A stretch of 64,000 nucleotides of DNA from Scatophagus argus (taxonomy: Eukaryota; Chordata; Actinopteri; Scatophagidae): the NCBI RefSeq assembly GCF_020382885.2, contig NC_058506.1, positions 22,530,318-22,594,317 on the forward strand, given 5' to 3'. Below are positions 43,901-54,094 of the stretch, in pieces. Position numbers and translations under genes: made by a program. Under the pieces are notes generated by a model, which worked only from the letters and a program-made list of their open reading frames with translations, did no database searches and was not told the origin of the DNA. Every line of letters begins with the position of its first letter. The stretch's first letter is position 1.

Positions 43901-45874
43901 TCTTTGAAATGTCTCATCAGAAGTTTTCTTGGCCTCAGTCCCTGACCTCCGACCACCTGATTCTTCAGATTTCTTTAAAACAGCTTGAGTATCCAGTTTG
44001 TTAGCTGATTTCCCTTTGAGGGTGTCCGTGCTGATACAAAATCATGGTTTTATGTCTGTCATATTCTGTGATCTTTGGCATTTTGAATAGAATGGTACAA
44101 CTGAAAGTTGGTTTTAAACCTTCCAATGAGTTAAACTCATATGACATACATATGTAAAGCTTGCGTGCACATTTTCCTTCTGTATCCTAATACAGAGTTT
44201 TATAGCATTGCTAAAACAACTAATCTAATGGTAGTTGAAATGCTAGAAGCGAAGGCAACCGGATATCTTGTAGGTTGTTGAAGACATTTCAGCTCTCACC
44301 CAGGCTTCAGCTACCATGACCCGGATGACTGTGAACCTACATCCACAACAAATCTAATGGTGGTCTAAGACTTTGGCACAGTACTGTACATGAACTCCAA
44401 CCCATTTGGCAGATAAGCAGACAGACAGCTGTCTCTCTTTCTGTTTCTCTGCAGGTGTATTTTGCTCATTGTGCTGTTTGCGCAGTACCTGAGAGGCACA
44501 TCACTTCCTGTTCCTGTTTACAGCAGGAGGAAAGGACTGACCTCCACCAGAGTCCAGATCTTCAAAATGTTCCCTGTAAATAAAACACTAACAGAAACCA
44601 CAGCAGGTGAAGTGTCAGGTGACTGTTAGGCTGGGGACAGAGCTGGGAGGGCCAGACATGATTGCATGAGTTTGGTTCTCATTCATTTGAAAGATGTTCT
44701 GCACCATCCAACACTGGATGTCTTTTAGACAGTTAAAGAGGTGTTCCGGTGAGCAGAGTCCCCTTTGTCTGAAAGCATGGGATATTTCATTCTCTGAACT
44801 TTTAAAGACAAAAAGTCATATTTGGTTTCTCACTTCTCTCTCAGATCATCCTCGCCATCATGCTGGTTTGGCTCATTAGCTACATTTTCACTCTGACCAA
44901 CCTGTTGCCGAGCGACCCCAATCGCTATGGACACAAGGCCCGAACAGACGCCCGTGGTGACATAATGGGTTCATCGCCCTGGTTCAGAATCCCCTACCCC
45001 TGTAAGAAGCCTGAAGTCGGCCAGTCACAGCCTGCTCTCACAGAACATCTAGTCACATAAAACTGACTCGTTGCTTCTGCTCTCATAGGCCAGTGGGGGT
45101 TGCCAGTGGTAACTGTTGCCGGGGTGCTGGGAATGTTGAGCGCCACCATGGCAGGTATTGTGGAGTCCATTGGCGATTATTACGCCTGCGCACGTCTGTC
45201 TGGAGCCCCACCCCCTCCGGTGCATGCAATCAACAGGTGGGACAGGAAGTAATGTTTTCTTTCCTGACACACCCTGCCCACACAGGTATTTGATGGGTTT
45301 TGTTTGTTCCAGGGGAATCTTCACTGAGGGCGTCTGCTGCATTATTGCTGGTCTTTTAGGAACAGGAAATGGCTCCACCTCCTCCAGTCCAAATATAGGT
45401 GTTCTGGGCATCACCAAGGTAACTGAGGCCATGCCCACCTGGGAAAGCCCACCTAGTGCTCCTGCACTTCTCTGCTGTCAGGTGATGGGATGGATGCTTA
45501 ACTCGTTGACCCTGTGTGCAGGTGGGCAGCAGACGGGTGGTGCAGTATGGCGCAGGCATCATGTTCCTGTTGGGATCAGTCGGGAAGTTCACTGCTCTGT
45601 TCGCCTCACTGCCGGATCCGATCCTCGGAGGAATGTTCTGCACACTGTTTGGTGAGTCACGGCCACAGGTGACGTGTGAATACAGATGTGTTAGTGATGT
45701 AATAATAATCCAGGTGTGTTGGTGTTTCTCAGGCATGATCACTGCTGTTGGACTGTCTAACCTGCAGCTGGTGGATCTGAACTCGTCCAGAAATCTTTTT
45801 GTTCTTGGTTTCTCAATGTTCTTTGGTCTGACTCTGCCGACATACCTTGATGCCCACCCCAACTCCATCAACAC

Positions 45875-45920
<46 letters not shown>

Positions 45921-46389
45921 AGCAGCTGTTAGATCCTGATCAGTTTTGTGTGTTCAGGCCTGGCAGAACTGGATCAGATCCTGACGGTGCTTCTGTCCAC
46001 TGAGATGTTTGTTGGAGGTTTTCTGGCTTTTTGTCTCGACAACACAATACCTGGTAACACACACACACACACACATGTACACACACGCACACTCTGTCAA
46101 CTTTCACCATGGGCGATGTTGTGAGTGAAATGTGTGTGTGTGTGTGTGTGTGCTTTCAGGTTCCAGACAAGAGCGAGGTTTAGTCCAGTGGAAATCTTCC
46201 TCCTCCTCCTCCTCCTCTTCCTCCTATGATCTTCCTCTGGGGATGGGTGTGATCAGGAGGACTCGCTGGCTCAGATGGTTCCCCATCAGCCCCTCTTTCA
46301 GAGGTTTCCGGGAGTCTGACAGCCCACCGCCCAAACTGGAAGTGGAGGAGGAAGCTGCTGACAGCAACCTGCCAAGTACCAAGGTGTGA
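40548..46389 (+). CDS. slc23a1: Sodium-dependent vitamin C transporter 1
   Basis: SLC23A1 is an epithelial apical Na+/L-ascorbate cotransporter of the nucleobase-ascorbate family. Coding exons are 40548-40592, 41633-41806, 42136-42293, 42378-42466, 42550-42617, 42729-42910, 44455-44575, 44845-45001, 45089-45236, 45313-45418, 45522-45651, 45733-45876, 45958-46053 and 46160-46389, giving 615 residues; human SVCT1 has 598. Landmarks are [20 protein letters not shown], the GNWSLPL loop, the family motif [10 protein letters not shown], the block [20 protein letters not shown], and the C-terminus ending TKV as in SVCT1. A long serine run (residues about 547-556) replaces part of the usual cytosolic tail. 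The start could be the first ATG (40548) or the internal MEDRQ (40578). Intron 6 is almost entirely a Tc1 element. AATAAA at 46955. Confidence 0.95.
42995..44386 (-). mobile_element. Tc1/mariner-type transposon, inactive
   Basis: The inverted termini TGGTGCTGTGCAAAAGTCTT and (other strand) CAGTACTGTGCCAAAGTCTT both continue as AG(G/A)CCACC and are flanked by TA on each side (42993-42994 and 44387-44388). On the minus strand a broken DDE transposase is readable: [29 protein letters not shown], and [11 protein letters not shown] near the 3' end. Stops and frameshifts separate the pieces. A stretch near 44240-44335 does not look like Tc1 and may be a nested insertion. Confidence 0.9.
45877..45919 (+). 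repeat. (GT)n tract starting at a splice donor of slc23a1
   Basis: The donor of the exon ending at 45876 is itself the first GT of a long (GT)n run, followed by a very short intron to 45957. Confidence 0.9.
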
Positions 46390-48565
46390 CTGAGCGGGAA
46401 TCAGACTTGTCATTGAACTTTAGTGAAATGAAACCCACAGTCGTGTCAGAGACGCGCTCACTAACAATCGAGATGAGCTGGACAAAGCGTTTGTGTGTCT
46501 GAGTTTAATTCATGTGTGGCGCTGATGATGTCAGCGTGACGTGTTTCAGGTCTCATTCATGTTTCTCATAGACGATGTCAGAGGTTGGATCAATATGAAA
46601 CTCTCCTGGTTGGATCATCAGAACAAAAGATAAACACTAGTGTTAGTCAGAGTCAAAGCTGGACAGAAAATGGAAGGACAGAAGTCAGAGAAAAAAATCT
46701 GTGGCTTAAATTAATTCACTTCCAGCCAATGACCACATTACAGCTCTGACCGGCTTCTTCTCCGTGGCAGCAGGGGCTCATGGGTATTTCAAACGTATGT
46801 GATTGTTTCATCGTCAGAGACCTTCAGAAGTTCCCTTAAAGAAACATTTAAAACAGAATGAGGATAAAGCAGCAGCTCTGGAAACCCCAGGAAACTGTTC
46901 AAGAAAATGAGAAACGTGTTTTTACATTTCATTCATTTTTTATTAACATCAAAAAATAAATAGCATTTTTATTATTACACATGTAAGAGAGAACACTGTA
47001 AAAAACACTTTGTGGCAGAAAATTGTGCAAAAAGTGAGAAAACTTTTTTTTACATGAATGACAGCAGCACATTTATACGTATTTCAGGCAGTGTTACATG
47101 TTTAGAAATAATTGTGTTCATAAGTGAGACAGAAAATCAAAAGGAAAACTAAAACAATACAACTATTAATAACAACAACTGCGTTTATGAATCATCTTTT
47201 AGTTGACACAAAGATGTTTTAAATTAAAATAGAAGTGAAATTAGTTTCATGAAGCTTAAATCTTGAAATCAAACATTTTGACTTCAATAAATTCTGGTAG
47301 TAAATCTTAAAGACCCTTAAGTTCAGTACAGTCAGTGCAGTTTTTCTGCCAGAAAAAAACAGAAAACAAACCTGGTTCCCAGTACAGAAACCTGTGGAAC
47401 ACCAAATTAACAGTATTTGTATTTTTAAAATGTGTGTCATAATTCAAGAATGACCATCATGAATTCAAATCCTAATTAAAATGTTCATTTTTATGACAAT
47501 TATTTGTATGTCTATGTTTATGTGTACCATTTGTCAGATATGACCTGATTTTTGGTTTAAAACATTAAAAACTTAACTAATATCAACAGACTGTGAAGAA
47601 ACAACAGTGTTGATGTTATGTCAGAGATGTGTCTGCGTTGTACAGCAGAGATATCTACTGTAGTTAGCATGCTAACCAGCTAGCTCGTCCTGTCTGTAAT
47701 ACCACTTTGCACCTCTAGAGGGATACCAGAGAAATGTGGTTGTCCTGATGTGCGTACTGTTTGAATTTCTATGTTTTTTGAGAGCCCTGGTGTTGTACCG
47801 CTAGCTCACCAGCTATCCCATGATGCTTGTCTCTATGGGGCCTTGCGTGGTGTTAACCACCTCGCTCATACAGGTGAGAGGAGACCAGGTGGGGGCATCA
47901 TTCACCTCATTGTGTTCCTCAAACAGGAACTGCAGGGGGTCTGCACTGACTACCTCAGGGTCAGTAATGTTGTGAGTGTCATTGTGCCTGAGTAAACCGT
48001 GTCAAACAAAAGAAGAAATGAACAACTAAAACTTATTTTAGACAAAAAGAACATGATAGCAGTGATCCCAAGCACAGAGATGCCACCGAATTCATTCAGC
48101 AATTTCTCATCTACAGCTGTTCCCCAGCAGATAGAATTAACACGAAACACGTGGATTCTGCAAAGGTTTTAATATGGACAGAACCAGGCGGACTTTGACT
48201 GAAAGTACCCAAAGTGTGCCAAATGTTTTTCTAACCTCTTGAAAAGGAGTCTATTAAACACTGATTTCCAGGACAAGAGTCTGTCTGTAATTTTTGGTTA
48301 AATAGAACAGATCATCATGGGACAGTTTGTAATCTATGGTACCACCAAACACCCATCAGATGACAGCAAAACACTGTACATCATGTGGACTTGCATCATC
48401 ACAGCTTTTGCAGCCCGACTGAGAGGAGACTTTCAAAATAAAAGTCACAATAAGAAGTTATTAAAGATTAAAGAAGAATTCATGTCTGGCCTTGTCTCCA
48501 CTCAAACTGCAGGTGAATTTAGATGTTCTGTCATCCTACCTGGCATCATACTGACTGTGATGTCA
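46390..48565. other. Convergent 3' region of slc23a1 and the prob1-like gene
   Basis: It holds 3' UTR sequence and a dispersed repeat. MZB1, which sits between SLC23A1 and PROB1 in human, is not visible here. Confidence 0.5.
47515..47880 (+). repeat. Dispersed non-coding repeat, copy B
   Basis: GTTAGCATGCTAACCAGCTAG, CACCAGCTATCCCATGATGC and the preceding GTCAGAGATGTGTCTG region parallel 5740-6000 block by block. No ORF of note. Confidence 0.6.
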
Positions 48566-51237
48566 TCACGGGGCTGTATGTGCAAAGTTTGCTGACGGTG
48601 TGTGCAGGGTGAAGGGGAGGCATGGGGGTGCGTACAGGGAGGACACAGCAACAGCTGGCTGGAATTGCATCACTGACAGGACGGTGGGCACGGGGTTTAT
48701 CACAGACTGGGCAAAGGGGGCGGGGTTCACAAAGCGCCCTGAGAATACGTTGTTGTTTGGGGTGGAGCTGGATGCAGGGAGGAACACCTGGACATACTGA
48801 CCAGTTTCTGGATCCAGCAGCATCTTCCTCTGAGGCTTCGGGGGCGTGTCCACATAGAAGCACTGCCCATTTTGTGGGTCTAACATTATGTGACCGGGCC
48901 CACTGAGGAGGGCCCCTGGTCCTGCAGTGGACCCTGTCATGCCAACAAGTAAATCACTACCCACCTGTGCAGGTAAGAAACCCTGAATGTTACACAGAAA
49001 TTGCTGCTGCTGCTTCTGCTGCTCATGTTGCTCCTGCGTTGCAGGTGTTTCTGTGTTGCTGTTGCTCTCCTGGTCTCCTCTGGTCCTGGTCTGTTGAGGT
49101 GAGCAGGTCCTGGTAAAGTGGTCGTGCTGGTCAGACGTGTTTCCAGTCGAGCTGCTCTGGTTCTCCTCAGTCCTCCTCAGGAGATGGAAAGTGGGAGCAG
49201 GTGGGGGGGCCTGCTGGGTCTGGATGTAGCTCACTGGGCTGTGCATGTAGCGGACCTTCCCCACCTGAGGATGAAGGGAGGGGGGGAAGGTAGGCAGGGC
49301 AGTAGGGGTGTAGAAACATGAGTGGAGGATCTGCTGGGAGGTGCTGGGGGCAAGCTGAGAGGACACACCAAGAATGGAGTTCTGCTCCTGGACAGACAGT
49401 AGATGATGGGTCCCCTTTAGGTGTTTGGAGGTAGAAGGGGGAAGAGGGGGAGGCTGGATGAGTGCAGAGTGGGTGAAGGAGGTCCCTTCCTGTCTACTCT
49501 CACCTCCAGCTCTCTCTGATTGGCTGTGATTGAGCTCTGACGGGTCAGTGTTGACAGGTGAGTCAGTGGGCGGATCTAACGACATGCCTGGCCAGGTGAC
49601 ATCATCCACTTTACTTCTGTTAAGTACCGGCTCGCTGCCTCGTCTCTGCTGTGTGACTGGACAACTGAATCTGCTGCTCTGGCTTTTGTCTTGTGATCGG
49701 TTTAGAGAGTGGCGGTAAACTGCAGTCTGAAAGCTCCTCTTTGTTTCATCATGACCTTTGACCCCCACAGCCTGCTGGTAGGTGGGAGGGGGGCTTCCTT
49801 CCTGACCCATCACCTTGAAGCTCGCTGTCTTGTTGTTCTCAGGTGTCGTTGTCGGTGCTGTGGAGAACGAGAGGCTGTAGGTGTTTTTAACTAAACTCCT
49901 CATGTCTCTCACCACATGAGTTGGAGCTTTCGTCACACCACCACCCGTTTTACCTCCTCCCCCCTCCCTCACCCTCTGCTGGTCTGCAGGCTGGGGGAGG
50001 TTGGGTAACACTACAGGTTTCCTCTGCAGATAGGAGGTTTTGGAGTTGTTCTCCTCTGCCTGCATCTTCTTAGACAGAACGCTTTTAATGATGCAGGACG
50101 CCATCTTTGTTTTAGTTTCATCCAAAGAGAAAGACTTCTGCAGTCTCTGCCTTGAGTTTCCTCCAATGTGAAACCCTGAAAACAACAACAAACAAGAGAA
50201 AAACTGTGTTTGTTTTTATACTGAAACCTGATCCCAACTCCAGACTGTGAAAAGGAAGTGTTATACATCTAAACTTTACTTGAACAAGGTGTTGGAGGTT
50301 AACTGAACCTTTTTATCTAATCAGCTACTTCTTTATTTAGATTTCTATCTTTACAGGTGAGAGGCGGAGCTTCTTACAGATAAAGACAGGTGGTAAGTGT
50401 TTCTGATAGGCACAGGTATTTTTACCTTGACTGGCCCCTGCAACCAGGCCCCTGTAGACCCCGCAGCTGTCGACATCACCGCTGGTCTCCGAGTGCGCGT
50501 GGAGGGAAGCGGGCATACTGTGCTGACGTAGCAACAAATCGGGCCTGTGACGGACGATGGGGCAGAGCAGCTCATTGGCTGACACCTCACTGTTGGCGAC
50601 TGTCCCTTCAGGAGGTCTGTCCTTCAGTAACACCTGGACATGTTGAGAGGTGAACAGACAGACAAGCAGACAGACAGGTTCTGAAGGGTGAACAGCTAGG
50701 AGTCATACCTGTAAATTTTCCTTCTCGATGATGTCTTCAGCATCTTTTTTCTTCAGCTGAATCTGTCGTTTTGGGACCATCTTTAGCCCCTTCTCTTCCC
50801 GGCCTTTCACCTGCATGACAGATTTAACATCTTGCAATAATGTGAAAATAAAACAAAATCCAACTGTAAGTCAGTTAACTGATCGTGAAAGTCACCTGCG
50901 TGTCCACGGTTATGTCGACACACTCAAAGCTGCTCTCTGGATCAGACTCTTCATCATCCGATGGGAGGATGACGGAGGGAGAGAAGTGGAGGGAAAGATC
51001 CTCCTCTGACCACTCGCTGATGCTGCCATCCTCCTCCTCTCCCTCAGAGCCACGGGACGAAGAGACATCCAGGTAATTAGCCACAGACTGGCCTTTACAG
51101 GTGATCTCTGGGTTCTTCACAGGAGGAATTTGTGTCTCAGAGTTGTGATGAGGCAGCAGCTCGACTTCAGGGCAGCGGTGACTGCTGAGGAAGAACTTCC
51201 TCCCTCCTCTTCCTCCTCCGTCCAGTCCGGCGCTCAT
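48566..51237 (-). CDS. prob1: PROB1-like protein (CEFIP/PROB1/C4orf54 family)
   Basis: This is a proline/serine-rich, largely disordered protein of unknown biochemical role; the relative CEFIP is a cardiac Z-disc protein. Minus-strand coding exons are 51237-50896, 50810-50709, 50633-50426 and 50175-48566, giving 753 residues in frame. Signature blocks are ISEWSEEDLSLHFSPSVILP (about 75-95), RHRPDLLLRQHSMPASLH, RQRLQKSFSLDETKTKMASC (about 225-245), and a C-terminal pair of related segments, LDPQNGQCFYVDTPPKPQ and LLDPETGQYVQVFLP (about 648-685), matching the DUF4585 domain. The start MSAGLDGG is the first ATG of the exon that follows the acceptor near 51287. Linkage to slc23a1 favours prob1 over cefip, although in human the two genes share orientation and here they converge. 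Confidence 0.75.
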
Positions 51238-51287
51238 GTTATACAGTTTGATGTGTTTGATTCCAACTGCTCGTCTCTCTGATTCTC

Positions 51288-53037
51288 TGTGGAGAAAATG
51301 AGATGAAACAAGAGAACACAGACAGACGTGGACCCAAATCCACCTCAGTGCAGATGAAACTGTCATCTGCTACTCAGAGAAAACCACAGCAGACTGTAGC
51401 TGAAGATTATTAAAGTTAATGAATTGTAAAAACAAACAAAAAGAAAGAAAGAAAAGTAACAGAAGCTTGTGTTAATATCTATAAGCCTGTTGTGTGAACA
51501 TACAGCAGATCCTGGTCTCTAGTGAGAGATGTTTACTGACAGAGCACAGACATCTCATGACCACCAAACTGCCTTCATTCAGATAACAGAGTAACCGTCC
51601 AACTCCAACCAGAGACCGACGGAGCTGCTCGTCTCATTACAGACCGGACTCTGAACGATCAAATAAACGTGCTTCAACGTGCTGACAGAGCACAGAGCAG
51701 TAAGGATGGCTGGCCTGATTACAGGTGGTCTTAAAGCTGTGGACAGCACGTCTGTCAGCTCAGCGGAATGAGGTTACTGAATGCAGATCTTCATCCCATT
51801 TGTTTTTATTTCGCTTGTTGCTCATCAAGCTTTAGAAAGCCAAAAATTTCAAATCACAATTTGCCTCAAGTGGCTTCACAATTTGTACTTATTACGACGG
51901 CCTCTGTCCTGACAAACTAAGAAAGAAAGCAGGCAGCTCAGACAGCTGACAGACAGCATTCTACCATCTGATCCGGTTATAGTAAACGAGGCAGCATGTT
52001 CGACATATCTGATCTAAAACTCTATAAATTCAGTTTGATAATGATTTAATCTGGGAGATTTACATACACACATACACATACACAAATACATTTCACTAAA
52101 GTAACACAACACAGAGAAGAAGGTTTTTTTGTTGTCAGGTCACATGGCCTTTGAGGAATGTTAGGCTGCTGGAAATCCAGACCAAGTCCTCAGTGCGGAT
52201 CTCCGATTTGATACCCGAGAGCAGAATGTCGTTCGGTCTTGCTTCTTCTGGTTTTTTTAATCTTTTCATCTCACTCAGATTTACACTGGGTGATAACTGG
52301 CTTTATTTTTTCACGTCTACACTGTTCTCTGTGTTTATTGACAGGTCATGATATGCTATCATACCAAATATTGTCTGAGCACAAATGGGTTGAACATGGT
52401 GTATACTGACATGTGACATTCTATACACGTCCACTCCAAATATATCCATTCAGTATTTATTTCTTTGCTGTATTTTGGTACTTTTTATATAGTTACTATA
52501 TATGTATCTATATAGTAACTATATATATACTTTTTCACACAAGTGTGTCCATAAAGTCCCCTCTACTGTCTGTTGTGTCTGTTGCTCTGCACTGTTCACA
52601 TAGTTAATAAAGATGAATCTGATTCTTACATCTGAAGGTTCTGGATCAGGATCTGCTGAAGAACACGTTGATCCTGGTTCTGGTTCCTGTTTATAGGTGA
52701 GGCTGATGTTCAGAGTCCAGGATTATGTCTAGTCCAGTATCTGGTCCTGGTCCTGAAGATTCAGTCAGTTGTTTCACTGATTAAGATTAAACTGGCAGAG
52801 TGGCCTGTGTGTGATCCTGTTTGTTTCAGTTTGAACTCAGTTTGTCTCAGTGTCGGTGTGATCGACACCCACCGTCCTGGAGGAGAGAGAGTGTTGATAA
52901 CAGACCACAGGCTGAGAGAGAGAGAGGCCGGTCAAGAGACACAGAGATAAACAGACTGAGAGAGTCAGTATCTGACTGCAGCTTTCTATTTTAGGAGGTG
53001 ATTGACAGACGAGGCTGCAGCTTGACTGACCCCCCCC

Positions 53038-53106
<69 letters not shown>

Positions 53107-53526
53107 TGCGTGCGTATCGGGGCAGCCTCTGGGGCTGGAAAACACTCAAATGCCAGAAACTGCAGTTCCTCCAATGGCCACTTGAGGCTGTCTCCAAAAG
53201 CAGGTTGTTCTCCATTAGACTTCATGTTAGAATGAGCTACAGCCTGGTACAATAACGGTGTGTGTCGCTGAGGCTGATTTCCCTGTTCACGCCGACTGTA
53301 CGGAGGGTGAATTTTTACATAACTCACTCATTAAAATTATATTAAGACTTAAAGTGATTAAGGGTGTGGTCACTTTAAGTGACAGTTAGCTGCTGGCTGT
53401 CAGCAACCAGGTGTCATTCAGCTCACGTCAGCTCCACCCACACTCCACCTCTGTGCCTCCACCTCAAGGTGAGCTCTCTGAAGGGAGCAGGACTGATAAC
53501 GAAAACCTGTAGGAGTTAACTCACTC
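51288..53526. other. 5' region of the prob1-like gene and intergenic DNA
   Basis: A non-coding first exon of the prob1-like gene should lie here but I cannot place it. The region carries AT-rich DNA, a C9 run at 53031 and the long GT tract at 53040. Confidence 0.4.
53031..53115 (+). repeat. C-run, (GT)n and (GTGC)n compound microsatellite
   Basis: C9 followed by about 24 GT units and then GTGC units, an alternating purine-pyrimidine tract of the kind that can adopt Z-DNA. Confidence 0.95.
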
Positions 53527-53757
53527 CAGAAGATGGCAGTAACGCAATACCACGAAGAAGAAGAAGGAGAGAAAGAAGAAGAGGAGGAGCGACGGATTAT
53601 TCAAACTGCTCTGCTGCAGTGGGAGGTTCTGTATTTGTCTCTGCTGGTCTCTGCGCTGGTCCTGAATCAGATGCCCGGATTCGGCTTCAGAAAATCGGAG
53701 GTAAATGCACACTTTGTGTTTTACGCTTCATTTCAATCACTGTGTTGCGAGAAATAA
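53527..53757 (+). other. Promoter-like module with a short unassigned ORF upstream of mat2b
   Basis: CCAGAAGATGGCAG (53527-53540) resembles the CTCF-like core seen at ttc1 and pfdn1 and is followed by a GAA-rich tract. The ATG at 53533 falls inside the core and opens a frame reading MAVTQYHEEEEGEKEEE and then a hydrophobic stretch WEVLYLSLLVSALVLNQMPG. A splice donor (GAG|GTAAAT) at 53701 could end this exon. I do not recognise the product. It may be a small membrane protein or a non-coding first exon whose ORF is incidental. Confidence 0.35.
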
Positions 53758-53913
53758 AATATAAATGTGTTGATCAGGTCTCAGATCAGTTTCATCCAGG
53801 TTTCAGCTCCAGCCTGATCCGCTTCGCATCGACAAACAGAAACCAAGTCGTTTCAATGTCTGTTTATTTTTTGTCATTCCGTTTTTCTTCTCTGAGATGT
53901 GTGCTAGCCGGCT

Positions 53914-53969
53914 AGAATCATCGCGACAGCTGCTCTACGGCAGAATCATCGCGACAGCTGCTTTACGGC
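53914..53969 (+). repeat. 28-bp tandem duplication in the mat2b upstream region
   Basis: AGAATCATCGCGACAGCTGC plus CTACGGC (one base differing between copies) occupies 53914-53941 and 53942-53969. Each copy includes TCGCGA and CAGCTG. It lies 130 bases before the mat2b start codon, in the likely promoter. Confidence 0.9.
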
Positions 53970-54094
53970 AAACAGCTGATCGCGTGAGAGCGGAAGCGGA
54001 AGAAACATAAACTGCGCATCAGAAAATCAGAGAGGCGCCAAGTAATCGACATTGATCAGTAATAGATATCATCAATATATCAGACAGAGGAGAG

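Noticed and set aside
45356-45874. 172-residue minus-strand ORF across slc23a1 exons
   Set aside because: It spans exon and intron sequence of a well-supported plus-strand gene with conserved splice sites.
46132-46160. Short exon-like CA/TG tract before the last slc23a1 exon
   Set aside because: Simple repeat. The acceptor TTTCAG at 46159 keeps phase and fits the conserved protein.
52837-53327. ORFs reading (TH)n, (CV)n or (AR)n near 53 kb
   Set aside because: Translations of the GT/GTGC microsatellite.
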